A stretch of 64,000 nt of DNA from Physcia stellaris (taxonomy: Eukaryota > Ascomycota > Lecanoromycetes > Caliciales > Physciaceae), in contig JABSSW010000009.1 in the NCBI GenBank assembly GCA_018902385.1, forward strand, positions 186,001 through 250,000, read 5' to 3'. Both the position numbers and the translations under genes were made by a program. Of the stretch, positions 47,671-59,293 are shown piece after piece; the stretch's first letter is position 1, and each line of letters starts with the position of its first letter. Under the pieces are notes generated by a model. That model was not told the DNA's origin. It was given only the letters and a program-made list of their open reading frames with translations, and searched no databases.

Positions 47671-49137
47671 ATGTTCAAGCGTGTGTGAAGCAGGTTAGGC
47701 TAGATTCGGGGTTCACGGAGAGTTCCAGCGGAGGTGATTGGGGGCCTTCGCGTTTTGCCTCACCCCAAAATTTCTCATCCCACTTCGATCGTTCAAGACA
47801 TTAAGGCGAGTGAGGCTGCACCCTACAACGACGTCACCCTGGCTTCCTCAATCCTATCCAAATCCTCTACCTCGCCCACCTCTCACCTACAATCCATTTA
47901 CCATCATCTACCTGAACCTATCAAACCCCACATTGCCGCCGCCTCCAGCTTCCTTGACCGCAACCTGCCCCGCCCCATCCTCGAATATACCACAGACCCT
48001 GCCTTCCTTTCTGCTATCTGCCTTCCTCTGCTGCTGATACTATTCGCCATGTCAAGCGGCTGGGGACGAAGCTTCTGGTCCAGTGGTGGTGGAGGACGAT
48101 ACTCGCCCTTTGGACCTAGTGCTATGAGTGGACCACCGAGAGTAACTGACGACGACTATCATTACCTCGGCCCCGACGATATTGTCGACGCCCCTCGAGG
48201 TGCACCCCGTAACGACGGTTACGCCTTTCCGCCGAGCGGTACGCAGCGCAATGCTTCCAGAGCAGATAGCGCCAACCCTTTAAGCCCTGATATCCTTGTC
48301 CTCAAGCACCGCGGAACCACATACCCGTTACACTTCCCTGCATTCACCATCGCCGAAGGGCAAATACGGGTCTCAGAATTACGTCGACTGGCTGCGAAGG
48401 AGACAAAGTGCGAGGACCCGAGGCGGATTAAACTACTCTACAAAGGCCGCGTTCTCAAGGACGATGCTAAAGCATGCAGAGACGAAGGTCTCAAGCAAAA
48501 CAGCGAGCTAATGTGTGTCGTCAGTGAAGGCGTACCGAGTGCTGGTAGTCGAGGGTCCGAAATTGAGAGCAGTGAAAGCGCCGACGATGACGACCCATAC
48601 GAAAATGGCGGGCCTCGAATGGAGGTGGACGGTACAATACGGCATCCCGAGCCGAAGTCTAAGAGAAAGGGTCACCGAGGTGGCAGGAGGCGAAAGGGTC
48701 GCGACAGTGGTACTTCATCCCCAGTAACAGCCCGCGACTCTGGCTTCCTTGCCCCAGAACCTACACACGCTACTGGTCACTCCCGCTCTTCATCACCTAT
48801 GCGTCCAGCTCCATCGGCCGGTGCGCCTCCACCTTCTACGATACCAAAGCCACCGACGACAGCTGCCGGAAAACTTGAAGAAATATCCACTACTTTCTAC
48901 ACAACGTTCTTGCCGAAAGTCGTGCAATTCACCTCACATCCTCCCGCTGACGCGAAGACGAGAGATTTTGAGTACAAGAAATTAAGTGAAGGCATACTAG
49001 CCCAGGTGATATTGAAATTAGATGCTGTGGAAACAGAAGGCGATGAAGATTTGAGATCAAAGAGGAAAAACCTCGTCAAGGAGACTCAGAGAGTTCTCAA
49101 TGGCTTAGATGAAGTTGGCAAAGGGAAGTCTCTATGA
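47671..49137 (+). CDS. BAG-domain co-chaperone with ubiquitin-like domain
   Basis: The body (from about 47750) is one open frame: a hydrophobic segment DPAFLSAICLPLLLILFAMS, a Gly/Ser-rich linker, a ubiquitin-like domain (ILVLKHRGTTYPLHF ... RRIKLLYKGRVLKDD ... ELMCVV), a Lys/Arg-rich stretch (SKRKGHRGGRRRKGR), and a C-terminal BAG domain (KLEEISTTFYTTFLPKV to RVLNGLDEVGKG). BAG proteins release nucleotide from Hsp70; the membrane helix suggests ER or nuclear-envelope anchoring. The frame has no ATG before 48049. One in-phase solution is a 10-bp first exon (47671-47680) and a 48-bp intron (47681-47728), giving 472 aa, but this donor is weak. A start at 48049 would give 362 aa without the helix. 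Confidence 0.75.
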
Positions 49138-50298
49138 AGAAGGTTGATGTCGTACCAGATGAAGATATGCGTAAATACCGTTGGACAGGTTAACCAATCA
49201 ACTGGTACCGTATGAGCACCCACATTTGCATATAGAAGGCTGATTCGCGTCATGGTGTTCATGGAGTAATGTATCCAAATCTCAGATTCTGGTGGGGTGT
49301 TTGGTCTTAGAAGATCACGTCAAATGCTCACCTTTCGCAACTCAGTCTATTTCAGTCGTCAGTGATCCTTCCTACTTAGCTATTCGTAGAATCTTGTTGT
49401 TTCCATCTTCTTTTCAATTCCTATCACTTCCTAGGCCATCTAATATTCTGAGCGCTTTTCCAATCATGCTTTGAAAACAAACCTAAGGTACAATGAACAC
49501 ACACATCGTGCCCCTTGAGCCATTCCCAAATCAGTATAATCGTCATCATCTCTCGCTGTCTCGGCAAATCACACTATGAGAGTGTAGCAACGTCCGTTCT
49601 CTCTACAACACTGTGGTATGCACATTCGCCGGCTGACAAAGGCTACTATATGCCCACTGTGGAAGTTGGGAGCCAGGACAACGATCATCAAGCCTTCTGG
49701 AATGATGCGGTCGAATCTTTGAGATGGAATCACAAGGATTTAGCCAGTATATGCCTAGTTACAGGAAGCAGATTCCGCATTTCTTTTTTCGCTATGATGC
49801 CATACTCGATGATGATCAAGGCTCCGCATAAGGGAGACAAGACGAAGCACACTCGGCAAGTTTGAGCCTGGTACTTTAGATCTCTTTCGAGTTATTGAGT
49901 GCGCTAAAATCATCAGGTTGGCTACATCGACGCACTCCGATGGGTTTTCCAATAGTCCAGCATGTTGTACAGATCGAAGAGCATGAAAATCCATGCGTTC
50001 TATTGGTAAAGCATTTCTGAGATATTTTGTGCTCTGATGTGTCGCCCAGAAAGCGACGAAGTACAGTCTTTTTGTGTCGTTCCTTCCTTGCGCCGCTCGC
50101 CTTGAAAGCATACTGGAAAAAGTTGACCGTGTAGCACTTGCCTTGCTACGTCGAACCGCAAAGACAGATAACAATTCATAACCCTCCGAGTGTTTTCTCT
50201 TTTCTTCATCGACCCGAACAACAGTCTTTCATAATTCTAAGCATTTAATCTAGTTTTACCAGCAGTATATCACATTCTCTTAGACCTCTATCATCAAG
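49138..50298. other. Intergenic, about 1.2 kb
   Basis: 3' flank of the BAG gene and promoter of the GH5 gene. A 116-codon frame at 49515-49865 lacks any signal or domain. No repeats seen. Confidence 0.4.
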
Positions 50299-52851
50299 AT
50301 GCCGAGATCGATTAGATGGGACGAATCTCGTGGGCATTATGCAGCCTCATTGCTGCTCAACATGACCAAGCGACTTTGTCGAAAGATCAAAGGGAGTGCC
50401 TCCGCTGAACAATCCAACTCCACTACATCTGATTCAATGACAATCACTCTCGACCCTCCATCGGCCACCGAAATCCTTCGCTATCGCTATCAGTACGGCG
50501 TTAATCTTGGAAGCATATTTGTGCTCGAAAGATGGCTATCGCCGGACATGTTCGATGATAGCTGCACTGGTGACAGCGAGCTAGATGCTGTTCAAGCGTA
50601 CGTATAGCCATTCAATCTCTTAGCTCAACATGACCACTCAACCGAGCTACCAACGCTTATTCGAATCTGCAATAGTTCCATTAGGGTCCACGGCCTTGAA
50701 GCAACCCGCCAAAAGTGGGAACAACATTGGACCTCAGCACTCACAGACAAAGCTATCAATTTCATAGCTGACCGCGCACGTTGTAACGCTGTTCGACTCC
50801 CGATCGGTTACTTCACCTTGGGCGCTGCATTCACCGAGGGCACGTCTTTCGCCGACGTAGCAGCCGTATACTTGAACGCTTGGTCGACCGTGCAAAAATA
50901 TTGTTCCCGGCTACATGCTCACGGTATCGGCACACTCATCGATTTCCATGCTCTACCTGGAGGACAGAATGATGAAACTCATAGCGGAGCTAAAGAATGC
51001 AAAAAGTGGAGCTCTATTACCCTTAGAGATCAAGCTAAAAGCTGCGTAGTATTCGTTGCGAACGCAATTAAGAATGGCGATCTGAAGGGCTGCATTGGGA
51101 TACAACTTGCCAATGAGCCCAAGGTAGCCATAAGCAAAGTTCAAACCTGGTATAACGACGTGCTTAAGGCTGTTGAAGCGGTGGATAGTAGTATACCGAT
51201 CTATGTCAGTGATGCTTGTGGTTTTGGGCGAGCACTTGCTTGGGTATGTATTCCCCCTTCTCACCTTCGCTATCAATTGCATCATGGTGTGACTTGTAAT
51301 CAAGCCTCCAAATACTAAAACTTCTCGTCTTCTAGACTGCTAGAGCAAACAAAGTCGCCTCAGCCGTGAACCCCCTAATCATTACCCGCCCTGAATACTT
51401 CACCTTCACAGAGGGAGATAACCTCCTCTCCGGCCCTGCGCTGATGGCGACCCTCCAAAGTCGCATTCTCCAACACCTTCCCGCCACAATCGGCGACGTG
51501 GCCAACCATGGCGCGTGTCAAGTCTGCATTTCGGGGTATAGCTGCGCACTCCCCTGGAACGCCGAACAAGCCGTCCAACCGTCCGGGCCGGAAGAGGTAC
51601 GCTACACATTTGGGCGAAAGCAATGTGAGAAATGGAGGGAGATGACGAATGGAGCTTTTTTCTGGACTTGGTTGCCATACAAAGAGTCACAGGGAGTAGG
51701 ACCGAAAGGATGGGGGTTCAAGGAAATGATTGACTGTGATAATCTTGTTCCACCTGAGGAATTCATGGCAAGAGCTAGGGATATTGAGAGGAACGTGCAA
51801 GGGGCGAAAGACCGAATGGTGGCGATGAGGAAAAGAGCGGCCAAGAAGCATGAGAGGTACTGTGAGAGGAGAGGGGCGTATGAATGGGAGCATTGGAGGT
51901 TTGAGGTATGTCAAATTGCTTACTTTCCATTCTGTCAATCTTCTATGTTAACTCCCCATTTCCTTCCCTTCTGTTTTCTCTTCTCAGGAACCCTTTTCAC
52001 TGATTTAGCTGTCTGTTACCGTACAAAACTCACGGCACTTTAAACAGGCAGGCTTCACACAAGGCTTCAACGACGCGTGCGCATTTTATACCTGTCGCTC
52101 ACTTCTCACTCCAACTGTCGCTTCCGATCCTGTCTCTCGCCGCGCATCCGAGACTTCACAGCACTACCCCGACAGCAACGCATCCGATACTCCCCTCCTT
52201 GAACCTAGCAACCAGGGTACCAACTCAGAAAGCACAATCCCGGACAATAGACTCGATAATCCCTCTCTCGACCCCACCAGCAACAGTGCGGACACGAACA
52301 TCATCGACCCCAACGACGGACCCGACACTTCCGATCAAAATCCTAGCAGCCACAGTGCCGAGCCAGCAGCCACCGTCCCGCGCGATCATTCCGACAACGA
52401 CCTTGTCAGATGCAACAGCCACAGTGCCGAGTCAGCAACCACCGTACCGCACGATCGATCCGACAACACCCCTGTCAGATCCAACAGCAACAGTGCCGAG
52501 AGAGCAACCACCATCCCTCCATCCCGATCCGACGATGCTCTTGTCAGATCCAACAGTAACACTTCCGCACTAAAGGTGATCCGCCACCCCAGGAAACCCC
52601 ATCCTTTCAAACCCAACCCGAGACCCCCCCTCGGCGCCGATCGGATCGGCGCCCTGGAACTGTGGATCCGAAAACGGATCGCCGACTGGCTGAAGGCGGG
52701 TGCAGATCGTCGAGGTGCCAATGGAGGGAAACGCGGGCGGAGAAACCGGGAACGCTTGGGTTGGGGCTACGAGTTGGTTTGGGAATATGAGAAGGGGTTT
52801 AGGAAGGGGGTGGAGGGGTTTGAGTGGGCGGTTGATATTGTTAGGGGGTGA
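50299..52851 (+). CDS. GH5-fold (exo-beta-1,3-glucanase-like) protein with repetitive C-terminal extension
   Basis: Exons 50299-50597, 50676-51243, 51336-51905 and 52048-52851; introns 78, 92 and 142 bp; 746 aa. GH5 landmarks: YGVNLGSIFVLERW, CNAVRLPIGYF, GIGTLIDFHALPGGQN and QLANEP with the acid/base Glu at about 247. The nucleophile is normally in a GEYS/GEWS motif; here the equivalent text is CISGYSCAL (about 353-361), with Gly where Glu is expected. No signal peptide is visible, so it may be cytosolic. After FFWTW...GWGFKEM the protein continues with AGFTQGFNDACAFY, then about 100 residues of Ser/Asp/Asn-rich 23-residue repeats and a basic C-terminus (RKPHPFKPNPRPP, RGANGGKRGRRNRERLGWGY). 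Function as an active enzyme is doubtful. Confidence 0.85.
52321..52566 (+). repeat. 69-bp coding minisatellite in the GH5 gene
   Basis: Units begin near 52321, 52390, 52459 and 52528, 69 bp apart, each encoding about SDN-x-LVR-x-NSxSAE-x-ATTVP (23 residues). Older partial copies extend back to about 52252. Because the unit is a multiple of three, copy-number change keeps the frame. Confidence 0.85.
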
Positions 52852-54735
52852 TTGTGGGGAGGGTTTGGGGGGATGGTGGAGGGGAATGAAAGGGCTGGAG
52901 ACAGGAGGTAAAATGGGGGGTTATGGTTTTGGGAAGAGTGGAGGGGGAAGGGATAAAGGTTAGTTATAGATTCTTTTGATGTCTTTCAGGTAATTGAATG
53001 AATGTCGGGTTTCACTACCTTACTCTGAACCCCGGCTGGCCTAGAACGAGGATACCTCAGGACGACGGGAAGGATAAAGCTTCCAGTAGTTCCGGGTTTA
53101 GAATCGATTCCATATCCGACGTGCAAAGAGATCCTGGACTGCAGTGGTTAGAGAAAATGGATCATGGTGTACGATTCTTTCAAGAACGCAAAGTCCGGAG
53201 AAAGGGTGAAGCGATTGTGATGTTATCACGGGGGAAAGAGAAAGAGAAAGAGAAGAGAGAAGAGAGAGGAAACGGCGTGAGGGAATTTGAAATGGATGAG
53301 GGAAAGGGATTTGAGAGATAGGGGGAAGGGGGAAGGGGGAAGGAAGGAGATGAGATGAAAGTGAGGGTTTGTTCATGGACGTTTAAGGGGGAAGGAGAGG
53401 TGAGGGGAGGAAGGATGTATACGCTGCGTTGGTGGATACTTAGGATGTTTGATTTGATTCGGTAATTTCTATCTTGCTTTGAAAGTTTCCCTGAAACATC
53501 AACCGTTTTTCATTTCTGTTTATTTCATTTTTTTGTTTTTTGTTTTTTGTTTTTTGCTTATATAATGTCTATATCCTTTTTCATCGATTACAGTCATCTT
53601 CATCATTCACATCGATAAATCCATCAAATTGGAAAACCCCTTTTCTCTTCTCTCCTCACAGCTTTTTCACATGGGTCTTCTTTAAGTTCAAATTATCACA
53701 CCACATTCGCAGCCCTCAGGCACAGAAATTCTCTCTCGATCGCGGAAGTGAACAGCAAGTTTTCGTCAAGATATCGAGCTTCCGAAATACAGGTAAACCG
53801 TGAGAATAAAGAGTAGAGAGTTGTACTTCAAAAGGATCGATTCAATTCAGGACAGAAGCAGAAGCAAAAAAGCAAGAACCAAAACCACATTAAGGAATGA
53901 TATCCTACATCAGATCATCCGATAACTTGATGTCCCATGCCCTTGAAGCAGTGCGCCATCTACGACTTTAGATAGACGACCTTTAATTGGAGGACAGGGC
54001 AGTAGTCGGTGCCTGACTTGGCAGAACCGCCAGACGCGAATCCTGCAGGAGTCACACTCCACCATTGAGTGTATGAGTTCAGAATCGGTCGCCGCAAATT
54101 TCGATAGCGGTTACTCTTACCACATGACGGTACTGAACCGCTGCCCGGAGCGTCTAGGCGGATGAGAGATGTGGATGGAATGCTCGAGCATCGACTCGGT
54201 TTGGGTCTAGCTTGCTTGAATGATCAGTTACTGCGCTCCATCTCGATGGGCTGACGTAGATCCTAGTGCTGTTGCTCTGAGTCCAGAAAGTAGTTTTTTT
54301 GGCGATGGAATTGAGCTATAGGTAGATGCAGAATTGCCCCTTTGGGGGACAGAAGATGCGCGAGCGGAGTCACTGCGGATGATGGTTATTTTTTTCCGTC
54401 AATGGTTTCGTTCCATTAGAGAAGGGGCTTGTCCCTTTTCATGGGATGATCTGACGGCCAAGCATGACCGTAGCTTCGATGCAATTCAGACCTTTGCGCT
54501 GAGTCCTGAAAACAGATTTGCTATCTCGTAGGAGGGGCAGGGATCAATTAACGAGCAATCCCGTGGGAACTTTGTTAGCACTGTTGGCGGTGTCCTATTT
54601 GATTTCACTTCGTCTTAGAGACTCGGATTCTCATATCTCAATGGAGATCCCGTTGGTGTATCCCACCCCATCTCGTCTTCGGGATTGGGATATTGAATCG
54701 TAATCGAGATCCCTCTGACACTCTTCTGCCGACCC
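52852..54735. other. Intergenic, about 1.9 kb, with low-complexity tracts
   Basis: 53210-53350 is purine-rich, with (GAGAAA) runs and then three G5 tracts spaced by AA near 53320-53340, a possible quadruplex. 53528-53556 is a (TTTTTTG)n microsatellite. A mixed-charge frame at 52998-53321 owes its composition to the purine tract. No gene supported. Confidence 0.5.
53525..53558 (+). repeat. T6G microsatellite
   Basis: Four to five units of TTTTTTG/TTTTTGT in tandem. It could be length-variable between strains. Confidence 0.8.
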
Positions 54736-56914
54736 TCAACGCCCCTCGAAAGGACTTGTCGTCAACAATGTCGGGTTCTCTTCCAACGCAATGGCATCTA
54801 GGTGTTCGGGATCTGCGCCTTTCAGAAGGAGCAGCCTTTTCACTTTCAACGAGCCGTTGTACGATGCCCAGTGTAAAAGCGTCCACCTATCATCATCAAC
54901 ATCCTCCGCCCCGTAGATAGGGTGAGCTCCTTCCGCTTCTTCGTTGTCATTAGGGGTCGTGTCCCAGAAGAAATCCTTGTCGCCTTTTAGATCCACATCT
55001 CGGCCTGTTTCGGCAAGAGCCTCCATGAACATCTGGTATCGGTTGGGTCCGACGTAGAAGGCGACATCAATAGGGGTCAATTCCCTGTAAGACAGTTCCG
55101 GATCTTCTGGCAGCGGTGCGGGGTGCGATAATTGGTTGACATCGACACCATTCTGCAAGACCATCTTCATAACGCGAGAAGCACCGAAATAGATACAGCA
55201 ATGCAAGAGGGTCCACCCATCACCGTCGAGAGATTCATAGACATCATTTCCTGAGTGACGAACGATTGTCTCGAACGTCTCGACATTGTCGTGTGAGGCT
55301 GCAAAGAACAGCGCAGTCCAGCCGTACCATTCTGCTCTCAAATCAAGCGATGCTCCCAGCCGCAAGAACGCCTCGACGTCTTCAGGTGTACCGATAGCGG
55401 CCGCTCGGTGAAAAGCTGACCAACCCTGCTGTCGCAGGCATTGACTTCGGAGAATTCGCTTGTGAGACAGAGACGCATAAAATCCACCGACTTCTCCAAG
55501 GGTCTATCGACAGTCCACAGGTAGGAGAGTACCGAGTAACCGTCGCTGTCAACGTGCTCGATGTCCGCCCCTCGAGTTAGGAGAAGTCGAGCGATGTCAA
55601 AGTGTCCTCGAAGGAAACAAGACTGCAAAGCCGTCCTGTGATGCCGCCCATCAACCTCGGCTTCTATGCTGTGACAGGCAAAAGATCTGCTGTCGGACTT
55701 TACTCACATGTTATGCTCTCCATACGCCATGTCGGGATGAGCTCCATATTCGAGGAGTAAGCGGACGAGCCTGGCCGACCCACTCTCGATAGCATACTGA
55801 TCGAATCATTAGCAACGATATTTCGATACGAATGGACTCTGCACTGACATCAAGCATTGGCCAACCTGCAGGTGTGATATCACTGCCATGTGCCGCGCCA
55901 CTTGCCAATAGTTTATGGGCGCCGTCGAAGTCGCCCGCTCTACAAGCAACAGTCATTGCAGAGTCGATGGGTACCATATTGCGAACCTGAAACATAGGGC
56001 TGAAGGAGAAGCTCGGACAGGACATTTGTAGTTTGATTGAGTATAACTTCCCAAACAGTGCTATCCGTACAGCGGCTTCATAGCTCATGCCTTTGTCTTT
56101 GGGCAATGCGAATATTTGCGCCGAGAATCCTTGTTGGTCGAATCGAGCTATCCATGGAAGTAATTTGGTTGGCTTGGATATTATCTGGCTTGACTGGTAT
56201 GCCCCTATTTTGCTTTCCAAAGGTTGGGGCTGAGCGACCGGAGGCGACGGTTCTGAGCTGTGCTGGCTGAATACTGCCATATTAAAAAATTCTGGGTTGA
56301 GATCCCGCCACATCCAATGTCATGCGAGGTTTGTTGCTGCTGGAGAAGCATCCCGTATATCACATGACTGACTCGCCTAGGATTGATGAGCGCAGACACT
56401 TGCCAGGAAGAATGTTATGAGCCCCAACGTAGCTCTAAATATTGCATAGAACTTACAATTGTTCCATCGTCACAATGCCTTGCAGCGTGCTTTCGGCAGA
56501 TCTTAGTCGCTCCTGTAATTGTGCGAAAGTATTTTTGTCCTTCATTGCCCATCTCACTTTACTCCTCCATGTATGCGGCTTGGAACGCAGAGGAAACGAC
56601 CCATCTATGGTGGAGAGGAGCTCATGAGCGGTGCACATCGCCTTTGCGAACGAAGCCTTTTCCAAGACGAGGTGACTGCTTTCGGTAGCGCAACTAAAAC
56701 CATGGTGTGTCTTACGAGGCGTGGGATAATTGGTCGCTCCTCTTGACTCCAATGCCCGTATTTCCTCCTGAAGAAGCAGCGAGTGCTGCCGAGCGATGTC
56801 CAAGTGCGTGTCTGCGAGTTTATAGTCCTCTTTGAATCGAGATATGGCGCAGCTTATTTTGGTCACGGCATCTAAGATGCCAACGACGCCTGCCGTTATC
56901 GAAAGAGGGTCCAT
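54736..56914 (-). CDS. Ankyrin-repeat protein with fungal N-terminal helical domain
   Basis: Probable exons: 56914-56457, 56266-55849 (acceptor uncertain), 55796-55708 and 55635-54736, giving 621 aa after one correction. The N-terminus MDPLSITAGVVGILDAVTKI is the standard opening of the fungal N-terminal domain found in STAND-type and ankyrin proteins, followed by a coiled helix (QHSLLLQEEIRALESR). Ankyrin repeats follow: YAIESGSARLVRLLLEYGA, TALQSCFLRGHFDIARLLLT, GWTALFFAASHDNVETFETI, DGWTLLHCCIYFGASRVMKM and DDRWTLLHWASYNGSLKVKR. There is no NACHT or NB-ARC domain between. The frame breaks at FSEVNACDSR / GWSAFHRAAAIGT; one extra G in the G3 run (C3 at 55424-55426) restores it. Partner and role unknown; such proteins often act in non-self recognition. 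Confidence 0.75.
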
Positions 56915-57709
56915 CACTAGTCGATGGAAAAGAGGAAGATCAAAAAACGGCTACAGGGAGCGATGAGCAGCCATGTGCTCACTGGGGTCCTTTTCCAGAC
57001 CGACTAGCATATGAACGCTGCAAATATCGGTTTTCAAAAGATGCCAGTACTACAGTGTTAGTGACTTTGTCGTGGTAATGCTAGGCTTTTTGCTTTTCGG
57101 CCTACGTGAGCAATACGCGCGAAATGGTCCGTAGAGAAATGGTCATGACCCGGAGGCGAGTGGACTTATCCTTTGAAATACCGTTACTTCGAAGCCTGCA
57201 TTCACCAGGAGACTCAGTCTTGTCCATCTTCTAACGATTTAGCCGCCCAGCTTCTTCACTAATTTAGGTGAAGGTTGCAGTCCCGCATTTATGGCCCCCA
57301 CATTGGGAAGATCCCACCACGAACCTTGGACGATCCACTGCCCCAGAAACAGGGATGATACACTTCCGAAACCTGTCGAAAAGGCATTGACAAAGGCTCA
57401 GGGAATGACAATTATTAGATATGTCAATTATCGTGTTTGACATATTTGACATCTAAGCTTAGCGGAATTTGGCGCCTACAGTAAGGGACGCTATTGGCTG
57501 CTTACTCGCCTCCTCTTTCCCTCGCGGGTCGTCTCTCCATGAGCTGGCTGAATAGGTAGTAAGGCTAGATTTTCTACTTCATGATCGTATCGCTAGCCCC
57601 ATGCTATGACTTCTTTCCTTTGCACCAAGGCAGGACGTCCAGGAGTAGGTGATGAGTGACTTCGTGGAGCCATAAGCCTAGCATGCTTGTAGGTGTCTCC
57701 GATAGCGGC
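56915..57709. other. Intergenic, about 0.8 kb
   Basis: Promoter of the ankyrin gene and 3' flank of the amine-oxidase relic. AT-rich around 57390-57460, with TTATTAGATATG...GACATATTTGACATCT repeats of ATATG/GACAT. No gene. Confidence 0.4.
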
Positions 57710-59286
57710 TCATATGTTTATGGTGACTCCATGACAGCGCGAGATTCTTCTTGCGACTTCTTCACCGCTCCAGTAAGCACCAGTGACAGTACCCAGTCCG
57801 CCGGGTGGAGATGTATGCTCACCAGCAAGCCAGATGCCACGAGCCTCACCCATTCCCTCCCTCAAAGCCTCAAAGTGCTGAAGGCAATCTCCAGAACCAA
57901 TTGGCAAGTTGGTAAAAGACCCAAAGCCTGCGAACTTGTCGCTTTGCCAGTCTGTCGACATGAACGCCAGGGGCTTACAGGTAGAAGAGGCGGGATCGAA
58001 GTTAGGAGTCTGGAATAATATGGTCGCAAATTCTCGTCTAGAATCCGATAATACTCTTGAGAGTCATCTGCCATGCCTTTAACAAGCCCAGTAATATGCC
58101 TTCGCCATTGGCCGGAGACGAAAAATATAATCACCGGATGGGAGAAGGGCTCCAGCATTCCCGAGAAAGATATGATTTGATGCCGCTAGTTTTCTGGATT
58201 TGTATCTGCTGCATACGTACTCGGGACGAAGAAAAAGAGATTCGATAGACGAAGCCCTCCAGATGTATGTTCTTGATGGCCAATTGGTGTGGAGACATGG
58301 GCGTTCCAGATTGCATGTGGAGACTTGATGAACATCTTGTCCCAGGTTTCCATATCCAAGACTGCGGAGCGCGGTTGATAGCTTTGGCGTTAGTCGCGAC
58401 GAGAAAACATTCTCGTTGCGTTTTCAGCCAGCCTGTCACCACTACATCATCGAAAATACCCCGGAATCCATCAGCGGCTTCGACATCGAAGCCATCGGGC
58501 TCCCTGGAAGTTACCTTTGTGACCTCACGGGCTAATCGTAGAGTAACATGGTTCGACAAGATGAATGAAAAGGCTGTCACAATGTCTTTGCAAATGAACG
58601 CAAGGGATACTAAGTTGTCTGCACGGTGATTTAGCGCCATATGTCTTTGGCTAAGTGAGAGGACGACGAGATCGACTATACCTCCTTCCAAGCCCGCGTC
58701 CAGCCACAAATGCTTCAACCCTTGGGTTTCGCACTCATTACCCATGAAAGCGCCCCACATTTCGACAATCTGAGACATCAAAGTCTCGTAAGCCTCCGGT
58801 TGTTCGGCTTGCGAGCGTCTCCTTTCGACCTCTTGACGGAAGAAGGTCATCATCTTGACAGTGTCTGAAATGGACGTGTTTTCTGTGCGACTCTTAGCTA
58901 TGGCCATATCCAGGATCTCCCAGACTTCCTCGTAGTAATTCCCTGCCACAGTACCTACTGGGAAGCCAAGTCCCGTTCGAATTGCAGATCGAGTCAACAG
59001 CGCCGCATGCAATATGATCGTTGATCCCGCCTCCATTGCGAGATGTAGAAGTGAGTTACACCATGTTCCATAGATTCAGCTAGCGGCTACGTCCATTGGA
59101 GGACCGAAGCGAGTACTCTGATGGATGCGGCCACCAACACGATATCGGGCCTCGAGGATTATGACCTCCAAGCCTGCCGCAGTCAGCAGTTTCGCCGGCT
59201 CGAAGCCCGCTTATACCAGCTCCGATGATGCATATCTTGCTCGACCGGCCTTTGAGACTCGGATGCACATCGAGGATCTCCTTCAA
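57710..59286 (-). pseudogene. Decayed flavin-dependent amine oxidase
   Basis: Homology runs over the whole length of a flavin monoamine oxidase: dinucleotide fold ICIIGAGISGLRA, then LLTAAGLEVIILEAR and VGGRIHQSTRFGPPMDVAAS, a middle region (EVTKVTSREPD...FDDVVVT), then TYAADTNPEN, HITGLVKGMADDSQEYYRIL, and the C-terminal FAD site GIWLAGEHTSPPGGLGTVTGAYWSGEEVA. The pieces are in different frames. Two Trp codons conserved in the family are stops (TGA at 59076-59078, where AASW is expected; TAG at 58186-58188, where PENW is expected), and at least three one-base frame changes occur (near GLRAGE, in the middle, and at 58005). No start ATG fits. Enzymes of this family oxidise amines with FAD. The Trp-to-stop changes are all G-to-A on the coding strand, like repeat-induced or other C-to-T decay. 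Confidence 0.8.
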
Positions 59287-59293
59287 CTTGCAT

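Noticed and set aside
49515-49865. 116-codon frame between the BAG and GH5 genes
   Set aside because: No recognisable motif, and competing frames on the other strand are just as long.
52199-52573. 125-codon Pro/Thr-rich frame in the GH5 tail
   Set aside because: It is the +1 shadow of the 69-bp coding repeat. The annotated frame connects by a proper intron to the GH5 domain, this one does not.
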